NCBI RefSeq assembly: GCF_014648435.1
Contig: NZ_BMRC01000003.1
Location: forward strand, 62,001-126,000
Direction: 5' to 3'
Source: Nonomuraea spiralis
Lineage (GTDB): Bacteria > Actinomycetota > Actinomycetes > Streptosporangiales > Streptosporangiaceae
DNA length: 64,000 bases
Shown: positions 26,262 through 34,205 of the stretch, one piece after another
Numbering within the stretch: position 1 is the stretch's first letter
Layout of the letters: each line of letters opens with the position of its first letter
Position numbers and translations under genes: made by a program
The notes under the pieces: model-generated
Told to the model about the DNA's origin: nothing
The model's database searches: none
What the model saw: the letters and a program-made list of their open reading frames with translations, nothing else

Positions 26262-27308
26262 TCAGCTCCGGTGGCGGCGGGTCCACGACCTGCGGGTGTG
26301 GGCCTGCCAGCGCTGGAAGTCCTCGTGGGTGTGCGCGTCGTGGCCGAGGGCCAGCAGCGCCTGGTCCGTCCACGCGGCCGCCTCGTCGGGCGGGACGTCG
26401 GCCAGGATCGGCACGGCCAGCCTGGCGTGGTCCGGCAGCGCCCCCGACCGCAGCCGCGCCGCGACCGCGAACGCGCAGCCCTGCGCCAGATGGGCGCGGA
26501 AGCCGTCGGCGCCGGCGTGCTCGCTCAGCCACCACAGCTCGTCGCTGTCGGCCCCGCCCGTGTACGTGGCCGCGAACCCCACGCCGCTCCACAGGTCGGC
26601 CCGCCGGGAGGCGGGGAAACCGGCGACCCGCGCGCCGACGTCGTCGGGCGAGGCGCACTCGTGGTACCACAGCAGCCGTCCGAGCCCCTGGTCGAAGACC
26701 GCGCAGTGGGCGCGGGTGAGCAGGTCGGGCATGCTCCTGCGGCCCACCATGCGGTCGGCGCGCGACAGGCTCCACTGGAAGCCGAACCCGTCCACGGTCA
26801 GCCAGCGCAGCAGCGGGTGGGCCCGCCGCGCGCCCCAGACCGGACGCATCCGCAGCAGCGCGTAGCCGCGTCCGGCGCCGACGTACGCGGCGTGGCGGTG
26901 ATGCTGGGCGGGGCCGGCAAGTAGCTCGTGAAGGCGCCGGCCCCGGGTCAAGGTGAGCAGGTCGAGCACGGTGCAGGCCGCCGCCGCGCCCTCGTAGCCG
27001 AAAGGCCGCTGCTCAGGTACAAGGTCTTCGATCTTCTCGACTTCCCGCGACATCACCGCGTTGAAGCCGAACACGTACGAGTTCTCGGCATCCGCGAAGA
27101 CTGTTCGGGGAGCCCCGCCGCGCAGCCGGAACCTGCGCCGGCCCAGATCGGACTCCGACGGATCCTTGGTCAGAAACCTCCGCAGCCCCCGTGCCGGGGA
27201 CAGTGTCGGCTCGATCCTGACCTGATCCAAGAACGCTGTTGTGCCCGTGTCGCCCACGCTTCCCCCGAAGACGCCTCCTACGGCCAGACACGAAGCTAGT
27301 AACCCCAT
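26262..27308 (-). CDS. DUF1702 family protein
   Basis: A ~348-residue protein of the DUF1702 family. The core FGYEGAAAACTVLDLLTLTRG, YVGAGRGYALLRMRPVW and WSGVGFAATYTGG segments match this family, which is best known from enediyne biosynthetic clusters, although its enzymology is not established. No polyketide synthase or other enediyne gene is in the window. I use ATG 27308; the open frame continues to a TTG at 27347 and there is no clear ribosome site. It is convergent with the methyltransferase (8 bp between stops). Confidence 0.75.
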   Translation of the reverse strand: MGLLASCLAVGGVFGGSVGDTGTTAFLDQVRIEPTLSPARGLRRFLTKDPSESDLGRRRFRLRGGAPRTVFADAENSYVFGFNAVMSREVEKIEDLVPEQRPFGYEGAAAACTVLDLLTLTRGRRLHELLAGPAQHHRHAAYVGAGRGYALLRMRPVWGARRAHPLLRWLTVDGFGFQWSLSRADRMVGRRSMPDLLTRAHCAVFDQGLGRLLWYHECASPDDVGARVAGFPASRRADLWSGVGFAATYTGGADSDELWWLSEHAGADGFRAHLAQGCAFAVAARLRSGALPDHARLAVPILADVPPDEAAAWTDQALLALGHDAHTHEDFQRWQAHTRRSWTRRHRS

Positions 27309-27405
27309 TGCGCCATTCACCGGCGGCGCACCGGATGTCCCCGGCAAAGAACCCGCAAAAGCCCTTGCGTCACCTCTTCGGCGGCCGGGCGTCCGCGGAG
27401 GGGGC

Positions 27406-28461
27406 TCAGCCGGGCGGCGCCGACCTGAACGACGGCCGTTCCACGCACCCGCACACCTCGGGGTCGGACACCGACGTGCCCGCGATGTCGCGGAACAGCC
27501 CGGACCCGGGGGAGAAACGCTGCAACGCGTCCGCGGCGAGGACGACCGCGGCCGCGGTGTAGCCGGACCGCTCGTGCGGGAAGTGCTTGCGGTTGGCGAA
27601 CTGCCAGCCGGTCCAGTACGAGCCGTCCTCGTGCCGCAGGTGCTGCATGTCGGCGAAGAGCGCGGCGGCCCGCGTACGGTCGCCCACGGCGTCCAGCGCC
27701 AGCACCAGCTCGCACGTCTCGGCCCCGGTCACCCACGGCTGGTCGGAGACGCACCGGATGCCGAGCCCCGCCACCACGAACGTGGACCACTCGCGGTCCA
27801 GCAGCTCGAACGCCTGCCGCCCGCGCACCGCGCCGCCGAGCACCGGGTAGTACCAGTCCATCGAGAACCGGCTCTTGTCGGCGAACGCCTCCGGATGCGC
27901 CGACAACACGTGGGCGAGCCGGTCGGCGGCCAGCTCCCAGTGCGGTTGCGGGTCGCCGAGGTGGTCGGCCAGCAGTACGCCGCAGCGCAACCCCTGGTGG
28001 ATCGAGGCGCACCCGGTCAGCAGCGCGTACGCCGCCGCCCTGCCGTGGGCGTCACGCTCCCAGACGATCTCGCCCCGTTCGGTCTGCAGCCCCACGACGT
28101 AGTCGAGCGCGGCCTTGACCATGGGCCAGTACCGCTCGGCGTGCCCGCGGTCGCCGGTCACGAGGTGGTGGTGCCAGACGCCGGCGGCGACGTAGGCGGC
28201 GTGGTTGGACTCGCCGCCCAGCTCGGTGGCCACGCCGCCGGCCAGCTTCATCGGCCAGGAGCCGTCGGGGCGCTGGTGGCGGGCCAGCCATTCGTAGCCG
28301 CGCCGTACCGGCTCGGTCAGCCCGGCCACGGTCATGGCCATCAGGCACTCGACGTGGTTCCAGGCGTCGACGTGCCCCTCGGGCCAGGGCACGCCGCCGT
28401 CGTCCTGCTGAAGGGCCGCGATGCTGAGGGCCGTGCGGACGGCCTCCTCGCGGGAGATCAT
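27406..28461 (-). CDS. Prenyltransferase/squalene-oxidase-repeat-like alpha-toroid protein
   Basis: A 351-residue protein with repeated QDDGGVPWPEGHVDAWNHVE, RHQRPDGSWP and HEDGSYWTGW type units, i.e. an (alpha/alpha)6 toroid as in prenyltransferases, terpene cyclases and some glycosidases. No DDxD-type cyclase motif or obvious zinc-site set is visible, so the enzyme activity is open. The ATG at 28461 overlaps the upstream methyltransferase stop by 4 bp. It is the third member of a GT4 / methyltransferase / toroid trio that I recall as recurrent in actinomycetes; a role in a cell-surface glycoconjugate is inference. Confidence 0.8.
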   Translation of the reverse strand: MISREEAVRTALSIAALQQDDGGVPWPEGHVDAWNHVECLMAMTVAGLTEPVRRGYEWLARHQRPDGSWPMKLAGGVATELGGESNHAAYVAAGVWHHHLVTGDRGHAERYWPMVKAALDYVVGLQTERGEIVWERDAHGRAAAYALLTGCASIHQGLRCGVLLADHLGDPQPHWELAADRLAHVLSAHPEAFADKSRFSMDWYYPVLGGAVRGRQAFELLDREWSTFVVAGLGIRCVSDQPWVTGAETCELVLALDAVGDRTRAAALFADMQHLRHEDGSYWTGWQFANRKHFPHERSGYTAAAVVLAADALQRFSPGSGLFRDIAGTSVSDPEVCGCVERPSFRSAPPG

Positions 28462-29168
28462 GGCTTCTTGACGTAGAGGACCACGCTCTTGCCGATGATC
28501 GGGTTGAGCAGGGCCTCGGCGATCCTGGTGGCGGCCGGGCGCTTCATGATGTCCCACACCAGCAGCTCGTGATAGGCCTTGGCGACCGGGTGGTCGTCGT
28601 TGTTGACGCCCACCGCGCACTTGATCCACCAGTAGGGCGCGTGCAGGCCGTGGGCGTGGTGGTGCGGGCCGATCTCGAAGCCGATGGACTTCAGCTTGGC
28701 CGACAGCTCGGCCAGCGTGTAGATCCGCACGTGGCCGCCGGGGGCGGTGTGGTAGTCCTCGTCCAGGGCCCAGCAGATGCGCTCGGGCAGGAAGCTCGGC
28801 ACGGTGATCGCCGCCGTGCCGCCCGGCTTGAGCACGCGGAAGATCTCCCGCATCGCGGCCATGTCGTCGGGGATGTGCTCCAGCACCTCGGCCGCGATGA
28901 CCCGGTCGAAGACGCCGTCCTCGAACGGCATGTCCAGCGCCGTGCCCTGGACCGTCTCGCCGGTCGCGCCCAGCGGCACCTCGCCCGCCTTGTCCATCGC
29001 CACGAACATGGCCGCCACGTTGTCCAGCTCGGACTGGTCCATGTCGAACGCGATCACGTCGGCGCCCTGGCGCAGCACCTCGAAGGCGTGCCTCCCGCCG
29101 CCGCAGCCCAGGTCGAGCACGCGCACGCCGGGGCCCACGGGGAGCCGGGCGAAGTCCACGGTCAGCAC
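28458..29168 (-). CDS. Class I SAM-dependent methyltransferase (Methyltransf_11)
   Basis: A 236-residue methyltransferase. Motif I RVLDLGCGGGRHAFEVLRQG at ~19-38, acidic DMDQSEL at ~43, AAEVLEHIPDD at ~93 and FRVLKPGG at ~112 are the class I series. It lies between the glycosyltransferase (46-bp gap) and the toroid protein (4-bp overlap) in one operon. The C-terminal half (YWWIKCAVG, AYHELLVWDIMKRP) has the features of methyltransferases linked to lipid- or glycan-modifying systems. It probably methylates the product of the adjoining glycosyltransferase. Confidence 0.88.
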   Translation of the reverse strand: MLTVDFARLPVGPGVRVLDLGCGGGRHAFEVLRQGADVIAFDMDQSELDNVAAMFVAMDKAGEVPLGATGETVQGTALDMPFEDGVFDRVIAAEVLEHIPDDMAAMREIFRVLKPGGTAAITVPSFLPERICWALDEDYHTAPGGHVRIYTLAELSAKLKSIGFEIGPHHHAHGLHAPYWWIKCAVGVNNDDHPVAKAYHELLVWDIMKRPAATRIAEALLNPIIGKSVVLYVKKP

Positions 29169-29214
29169 TTTGTCGCTTCTCCTTGATCAGCTCTTGGGGG
29201 CTTTCGTACGGGGG

Positions 29215-30456
29215 TCAGCGACGGCCCTTGTGCGCGGCCATCGCCTCGCGGTACGCCTCGACCGTCCGCTTGGCCACGACGTGCCAGGTGTAACGCTCCA
29301 TGACCCGGTCGTAGCCGGCCTTGCCCACCCGCTCGCGCTCCTCGGGGGAGTCGTGCAGACGGCGCAGTACGGCGGCCAGCTCCTCGGCGTCGCCCGGCGG
29401 CACCTGGACGGCAGCGTCCCCCACGACCTCGGGCAGCGCCCCCGTACGGCTGGCCACCAGCGGCGTGGCGCAGGCCATGTGCTCGACGGCGGGCAGCGAG
29501 AAGCCCTCGTACAGCGACGGGACCACCGAGATCTCGGAGGTGGCGATCAGCTCGCCCAGCTCGTCGTCGGAGATGCCGTGGACGAAACGCACCCGGTCCT
29601 GGAGGGAGAGCTCCTGGACGAGCCGCTCGGTCGGCCCGCCGGGGGTGGGCTTGCTGACGACGGTGAGGTTCACGTCGCGCTCGGTGGCGAGCTTGGCGAC
29701 CGCCCGCAGCAGCGTGGCCACGCCCTTCATCGGCGAGTCCGCGCTGGCGACCGCGACGATCGAGCCCTTGCGGCGGGGTTTGTCCGGACGTGGGTGGAAG
29801 TAGCGGGTGTCCACGCCGAGCGGGATCAGCCGCATGTTGGCCTGCGGGACGTTGAAGTCGCGGTGGATGTCGGCCAGCGACGACTCGCTGACCGTGAGGA
29901 TCGGGCTGAGCCGGGGGGCGACGCGGGCCTGCATCTTCACGAACCCGTACCAGCGGCGCATGGTGAGCTTCTTGTAGCCCGTGGCGGCCTCCAGCTCGAT
30001 CCGCCGGTCCACGCTGATCGGGTGGTGGATCGTGCCGACCACGGGGAACAGCTTCTGGATGCCGAGCAGGCCGTAGCCGAGTGTCTGGTTGTCCTGGACG
30101 ACGTCGAAGTCGCCGACCCGCTTCTTCAGCTCGCGGTAGGCGCGCAGGGTGAAGGTCAGCGGCTCGGGGAAACCGGCGGACCACATGGTGCCGACCTCCA
30201 GGAGGTCGATCCAGTCGCGGTACTCGGCCAGCTTCGGCGTCCTGAACGGGTCCTCGTCGCGGTAGAGGTCGAGGCTCGGCACCTCGCGCAGGATGACGCC
30301 TTCGTCCAGCTCCGGGTAGGGCGGTCCGGAGAACACCTCGACGTGGTGCCCGAGCGCGACCAGCTCACGGCTCAGGTGCCGGAGATAGACGCCCTGACCG
30401 CCGCAGGTGGGCTTGCTGCGATAGGACAGCAGCGCGATCCGTAGCGCCTCGCTCAC
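29215..30456 (-). CDS. Glycosyltransferase family 4 protein
   Basis: A 413-residue retaining GT-B glycosyltransferase. The N-terminal acceptor domain begins RIALLSYRSKPTCGGQGVY (Gly-Gly loop), and the C-terminal donor domain has the EX7E motif in YEGFSLPAVEHMACATPLVAS. I chose the GTG at 30456 because AAGGGG lies 7 bp upstream; the open frame runs further to 30507. It is the first gene of the GT4 / methyltransferase / toroid operon and is divergent from a GDP-mannose 4,6-dehydratase, whose product could lead to its sugar donor. No membrane segment, so cytosolic or peripheral. Confidence 0.92.
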   Translation of the reverse strand: MSEALRIALLSYRSKPTCGGQGVYLRHLSRELVALGHHVEVFSGPPYPELDEGVILREVPSLDLYRDEDPFRTPKLAEYRDWIDLLEVGTMWSAGFPEPLTFTLRAYRELKKRVGDFDVVQDNQTLGYGLLGIQKLFPVVGTIHHPISVDRRIELEAATGYKKLTMRRWYGFVKMQARVAPRLSPILTVSESSLADIHRDFNVPQANMRLIPLGVDTRYFHPRPDKPRRKGSIVAVASADSPMKGVATLLRAVAKLATERDVNLTVVSKPTPGGPTERLVQELSLQDRVRFVHGISDDELGELIATSEISVVPSLYEGFSLPAVEHMACATPLVASRTGALPEVVGDAAVQVPPGDAEELAAVLRRLHDSPEERERVGKAGYDRVMERYTWHVVAKRTVEAYREAMAAHKGRR

Positions 30457-30639
30457 GGACACCCCTTTCTCCGCCGGTAGGCCCATGTTTTCTGCGGTAG
30501 GTCCCAAGAGGCGGGCGTGTACCGTGAAAGATGACCTTAGTCCGAGAAGGCTACCATTCGGTAGGTCACCTGGAATTGTTCACAACGGCATCCATAAGCC
30601 GTGCGAACTGCGACATTAAGGTAACCGAGCGTGGTTCGG

Positions 30640-30653
30640 TGGAACGCGTTCTA
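30640..30653. promoter_or_regulatory. KstR-consensus match in the gmd upstream region
   Basis: TGGAACGCGTTCTA fits TNNAACNNGTTNNA at all eight fixed positions. However, about one chance match is expected in 64 kb, and the adjoining genes concern nucleotide-sugar metabolism, not sterols, so this may be coincidental. The remainder of 30457-30749 is the divergent promoter region, with no gene seen. Confidence 0.25.
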
Positions 30654-30749
30654 GGTGGCTTGGTGCTGTGTCCAGGCGCTTAGCTGTACATTCCCGTCCC
30701 AAAGGGACGCGGTGCGGGCGACCGTACCCACGTGATAGTTGGAGGACCC

Positions 30750-31778
30750 TTGGCCAGGCGCGCTCTGATCACCGGCATCACCGGCCAGGACGGTTCCTAC
30801 TTGGCCGAGCACCTGCTCGACCAGGGGTACGAGGTGTGGGGGCTGGCCCGCGGGCAGGCGAACCCGCGCGTCTCGCGCATGCGCAAGCTGCTCGCCGACG
30901 TCCAGGTCGTCCGCGGCGACCTGCTGGACCAGGGTTCGCTGATCTCCGCGGTGGAACGCGTTCAGCCGGACGAGGTCTACAACCTCGGGGCGATCTCGTT
31001 CGTGCCCATGTCGTGGGAGCAGGCCGAGCTGACCGCCGAGGTGACCGGGATGGGCGTCCTGCGGATGCTTGAGGCCATCCGGGTGTGTTCAGGCGTGTCG
31101 CGGGGTGGCGCGGCGTCGCCGTCCGGGCAGATGCGCTTCTATCAGGCTTCGTCGTCCGAGATGTTCGGGCAGGTCACCGAGACACCCCAGAACGAGCGCA
31201 CCGCCTTCCACCCGCGCTCCCCGTACGGGGTGGCCAAGGCGTACGGGCACTTCCTCACCCAGAACTACCGCGAGTCGTACGGGATGTTCGCCGTGTCGGG
31301 GATCCTGTTCAACCACGAGTCGCCCCGGCGCGGGGCGGAGTTCGTGACCAGGAAGGTCACGCTCGGGGTGGCCAGGATCAAGCTCGGACTGGCCACGGAG
31401 CTGCGGCTGGGCAACCTGGAGGCGCGCCGCGACTGGGGCTTCGCCGGCGACTACGTGAAGGCGATGCACCTGATGTTGCAGGCCGCCAGCCCCGAGGACT
31501 ACGTGATCGGCACCGGGCGGATGAAGTCGGTGCGCGAGCTGGTGGAGGCCGCCTTCTCGGCCGCGGGGCTGGACTGGGAGCAGCACGTGGTGGTCGACCA
31601 GGCGCTGCACCGGCCGGCCGAGGTGGACCTGCTGTGCGCGGACCCGAAGAAGGCGCGGGCGCAGCTGGGGTGGGAGCCGAGCGTGTCGTTCGACGAACTG
31701 GTCGCGATGATGGTCGAAAGCGACCTCCGCCTCCTCTCCGCCGGCGGCGACCCCGATCAGGACAGCTCTTGGCCGTGA
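30750..31778 (+). CDS. gmd: GDP-mannose 4,6-dehydratase
   Basis: A 342-residue extended SDR converting GDP-D-mannose to GDP-4-keto-6-deoxy-D-mannose, precursor of GDP-fucose, rhamnose or perosamine. The NADP site ALITGITGQDGSYLAEHLL, the catalytic YGVAK (SPYGVAKAYGH), FNHESPRRG and the RRDWGFAGDYVKAM segment are all present and diagnostic. I use TTG at 30750 since GGAGG (30741-30745) is 4 bp upstream and gives the standard N terminus; an in-frame ATG at 30732 lacks a site. It stands alone, divergent from the GT4 operon. The usual partner epimerase-reductase is not in the window. Confidence 0.93.
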   Translation: MARRALITGITGQDGSYLAEHLLDQGYEVWGLARGQANPRVSRMRKLLADVQVVRGDLLDQGSLISAVERVQPDEVYNLGAISFVPMSWEQAELTAEVTGMGVLRMLEAIRVCSGVSRGGAASPSGQMRFYQASSSEMFGQVTETPQNERTAFHPRSPYGVAKAYGHFLTQNYRESYGMFAVSGILFNHESPRRGAEFVTRKVTLGVARIKLGLATELRLGNLEARRDWGFAGDYVKAMHLMLQAASPEDYVIGTGRMKSVRELVEAAFSAAGLDWEQHVVVDQALHRPAEVDLLCADPKKARAQLGWEPSVSFDELVAMMVESDLRLLSAGGDPDQDSSWP

Positions 31779-31804
31779 TCGTTCCCCTCCTCTGACAGCG
31801 CCCC

Positions 31805-31858
31805 CATGCACGGGCCCGCTTCCATGCGCGGGCCCGTTCTCATGTGCGGGCCCGTTCC
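31805..31858 (+). repeat. Three tandem 18-bp repeats with GGGCCC cores
   Basis: Copies at 31805-31822 (CATGCACGGGCCCGCTTC), 31823-31840 (CATGCGCGGGCCCGTTCT) and 31841-31858 (CATGTGCGGGCCCGTTCC). Each centre CGGGCCCG is self-complementary. They lie just after the gmd stop within the 395-bp gene-free stretch 31779-32173, and may act in transcription termination or as regulator sites. The rest of this stretch shows nothing else apart from an AT-rich promoter-like end with TTGACA at 32135. Confidence 0.7.
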
Positions 31859-32173
31859 TCCCTTCTGTCCTTCCGTTCTTTACGGCTTCGCGTGGTTTCA
31901 CCACCCGCCGCACTTCGGCTGAGGGCCCTCCAGGGAAACGCCCCCTGACCCTTCACCGGCGCACCACCGCCACGGGGCGCACTGTGGGCCACCCGCGTGG
32001 TCAGCCGCCGCCCGCGGCACTCGGTGTCCGACCCCGTCATCCCGCCCTCGGACCGTCGCTTTCTGTCCTCCTGTGCTTGATTCCCCAGGGCGCGGCCACC
32101 TCCTTGCTGGGCCGGGGCGATCTCTGCGGAGTCATTGACAAAAGGGATTTTTATGTAAAAGATTGTTTTTGCG

Positions 32174-32731
32174 ATGAGAGATGTCCTGTATCTGGAACAC
32201 ATCGAGCAGGCCGAGGCGCTGCTCAAGCCCCAGCGCGTCGAGGTGCTGAGGCAACTGGCCGAGCCGCGTACGTGCTCGGAGGTCGCCGAACGTCTCGGGC
32301 AGACGCCGCAGCGGGTCTATTACCACGTCAAGCGGCTGGTCGAGGCCGGTCTCGTGGACCAGGTGTCGGAGCGCAAGGTGCGCGGCATCCACGAGGGCAT
32401 CTACAGGGCCGGCGCCCGTTCGTACTGGTTGTCGCCGCGTCTGGTGGGCCGGATCGGGCTGCGTAAGGCGCGTGACGAGCTGAGCCTGGGCTACCTGCTC
32501 GACCTTATGGAGGAGGTCCAGGCCGACATCGCCGCGCTCGACCGGGACGCGCCCGAGCTGCCGTCCATCGGCCTGTCCGGCGAGATCCACGTACGTCCGG
32601 AGAACCGCCAGGAGTTCCTGAACGACCTGCAGTCCATGCTGCAGGACCTGTTCGCCCGATACGGCGGCGCCGAAGGTGATGCCTTCAAGCTCGCCGTCGC
32701 CTGCTACCCCAAGGGAGATGAGCATGAGTGA
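32174..32731 (+). CDS. ArsR-like winged-helix transcriptional regulator
   Basis: A 185-residue regulator. Residues ~8-75 form an ArsR-type winged helix (ALLKPQRVEVLRQLAEPRTC, recognition helix QTPQRVYYHVKRLVEAGLV). The remainder is helical and has no metal motif. Its gene overlaps the SRPBCC gene by 8 bp; ArsR-like regulators paired with AHSA1-type SRPBCC proteins are a common two-gene unit. The upstream 40 bp are unusually AT-rich for this genome (TTGACA at 32135-32140 and runs of A and T), marking the promoter and probably the operator. Confidence 0.9.
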   Translation: MRDVLYLEHIEQAEALLKPQRVEVLRQLAEPRTCSEVAERLGQTPQRVYYHVKRLVEAGLVDQVSERKVRGIHEGIYRAGARSYWLSPRLVGRIGLRKARDELSLGYLLDLMEEVQADIAALDRDAPELPSIGLSGEIHVRPENRQEFLNDLQSMLQDLFARYGGAEGDAFKLAVACYPKGDEHE

Positions 32732-33563
32732 GCCGATGATCGTCCGGGTCCGCGTCCAGGCGCCGGTCAAGGAGGTGTGGCACGCGCTCACCGATTCGGC
32801 CGAGGCGCGGGTCTGGCTGGCCGAGCACGCCGAGGTGGACCTGCCGGCCCGGTACGAGTTCTGGGGCCGTACGACGCCTGAGGGCGACGCGCCGCACCAG
32901 CGGGTGGTGGCGGCCGGCGAGCGCACGGTGCGGCTCGCCTGGCTGCTGGACGGCGTCGAGACGACCGCCGAGCTCACGGCGGAGGAGGACGGCGAGACCG
33001 CGACGATCGTCTCGGTGTCGCAGTCGCACTTCGACTTCCAGGACGTCGTCACCGGCAAGAGCATCAGAGGTGTGCTGCAGACGTACTGGTACCAGGTGCT
33101 GGGCAGCCTGGCCGAGCACGTCGAGGGACGGGAGCTCACGCCGCGTACCGACTTCACCGCGCGCGAGCTGCGCGCGGAGGTCACCATCGACGCCGCGCCC
33201 GCTCAGGTCTTCGAGTCGCTGATCGACTCGGAGTCGGTGACGAAGTGGTTCGGGTTCCCGATCGAGATCGAGCCGTACGTCGGCGGGCGGTTCGCCATGG
33301 GCGGGTTCGCGAACGACCCGGAGCCGGCCAAGGTGCTGGAGCTGGAGCCGGAGCGCCGGTTCAGTGTCGACTGGGGCGGCACCGGGGTGGGCACGTGGGA
33401 GCTGGAGGGCTCCGGCGGCAGGACGCGGCTGACGCTGGTGCAGAGCGGGTTCGACGCCGCGCAGCCGCCGTACGCGGCCTGGGGCGGGATGCTGGCCGGG
33501 GTGGCGGAGCTGCGGCGCTACCACGAGGTGCCGGACTGGCGGCCGATGTGGGTCGAAGCCTGA
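32724..33563 (+). CDS. SRPBCC (AHSA1-like) protein with two tandem domains
   Basis: A 279-residue protein built of two START/Aha1-like domains: one at ~1-140 (IVRVRVQAPVKEVWHALTDS) and one at ~150-279 (VTIDAAPAQVFESLIDSESVTKWFGFPI, MLAGVAELRRY). Each domain is expected to hold a hydrophobic ligand in a helix-grip fold; the natural ligand is unknown. The ATG at 32724 has AAGGGAG 6 bp upstream and overlaps the regulator stop. It is probably regulated by the ArsR-like partner and is followed by a good intrinsic terminator at 33595-33618. Confidence 0.88.
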   Translation: MSEPMIVRVRVQAPVKEVWHALTDSAEARVWLAEHAEVDLPARYEFWGRTTPEGDAPHQRVVAAGERTVRLAWLLDGVETTAELTAEEDGETATIVSVSQSHFDFQDVVTGKSIRGVLQTYWYQVLGSLAEHVEGRELTPRTDFTARELRAEVTIDAAPAQVFESLIDSESVTKWFGFPIEIEPYVGGRFAMGGFANDPEPAKVLELEPERRFSVDWGGTGVGTWELEGSGGRTRLTLVQSGFDAAQPPYAAWGGMLAGVAELRRYHEVPDWRPMWVEA

Positions 33564-33594
33564 CCGTACGGACTGCCAGGGCCCGGCGGGAGGG

Positions 33595-33618
33595 GCCGGG
33601 GTCCCTTCCCCGGCTTTT
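33595..33618 (+). terminator. Intrinsic terminator after the ArsR/SRPBCC operon
   Basis: GCCGGGG (33595-33601), six-base loop TCCCTT, CCCCGGC (33608-33614) and TTTT. It lies 32 bp after the SRPBCC stop and just before the convergent MarR gene. Confidence 0.75.
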
Positions 33619-33635
33619 CACCACTGACCGTCGGG

Positions 33636-34127
33636 TCAGCCGGGCTGCTCCCCGTCGCCGTCCGAACTGTCCGAGTTGTCCGACAGATGGTCGAGGACGG
33701 TCTCGGCGATCGTCGCGAGCACCTCGACCTGCTCGCGCGAGAGCAGGTCGATGAAGTTCCTGCGGACGGACTCCACGTGGTCGGGCGCCGCCTCCCGGAT
33801 GGCCCGCAGCCCACCCTCCGTCAGTACGACCACGGCCCCGCGCCCGTCGCCCTCGAACCCCTCCCGCGTGACGAGCCCCCGCTGTTCCATCCGGGAGATG
33901 TGCCGCGAAAGGCGGCTCTTCGACCAGAGCATGCGGTCGGCCAGCCTGGTGAGCCGCCAACGGTGGTCGGGCGTCGAGGTCAGCGCGGACAGTACGTCGT
34001 AATCCGGGGCAGACAACCCCGAGTCGCGCATGAGATCGCGGCTGACCTGCGCGTCCAGCAGCAGCCGCATCCTGCGGTATCCGATCCAGGCCCGGAACTC
34101 GGCGTCGTCCAGCCAGCGTGGCTCCAT
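33636..34127 (-). CDS. MarR family transcriptional regulator
   Basis: A 163-residue MarR protein. The winged helix lies at ~35-105 (LSAPDYDVLSALTSTPDHRW, WSKSRLSRHISRMEQRGLVTR, and the wing DGRGAVVVLTEGG). The C-terminal tail is acidic and low-complexity. It is divergent from an LLM-class oxidoreductase; two inverted 14-bp sites in between cover both promoter boxes of that gene, so it very likely represses it and itself. A TAAACT hexamer 7 bp upstream of the ATG suggests a leaderless mRNA. Ligand unknown. Confidence 0.92.
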   Translation of the reverse strand: MEPRWLDDAEFRAWIGYRRMRLLLDAQVSRDLMRDSGLSAPDYDVLSALTSTPDHRWRLTRLADRMLWSKSRLSRHISRMEQRGLVTREGFEGDGRGAVVVLTEGGLRAIREAAPDHVESVRRNFIDLLSREQVEVLATIAETVLDHLSDNSDSSDGDGEQPG

Positions 34128-34140
34128 GTCACGCAGTTTA

Positions 34141-34180
34141 GTTGACGTGTAACCGACCTCGGTTTAGGTTACATGTAAAC
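34141..34180. promoter_or_regulatory. Paired MarR operators between marR and the LLM gene
   Basis: GTTGACGTGTAACC (34141-34154) and GGTTACATGTAAAC (34167-34180) are inverted copies agreeing at 12 of 14 positions. The first covers the -35 box and the second overlaps the -10 box of the LLM promoter. Confidence 0.75.
34142..34170 (+). promoter_or_regulatory. Promoter of the LLM oxidoreductase gene
   Basis: TTGACG (34142-34147), 17-bp spacer, TAGGTT (34165-34170). Both boxes are covered by the MarR operator pair. The start codon lies 36 bp downstream. Confidence 0.65.
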
Positions 34181-34205
34181 CAACCTGATGCTTGGGGGAC
34201 GTGGC

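Noticed and set aside
30961..30990. GGAACGCGTTCAG inside gmd as another KstR-type site
   Set aside because: It lies well inside the coding sequence and misses the last fixed base; AACGCGTT is a common chance sequence in GC-rich DNA.
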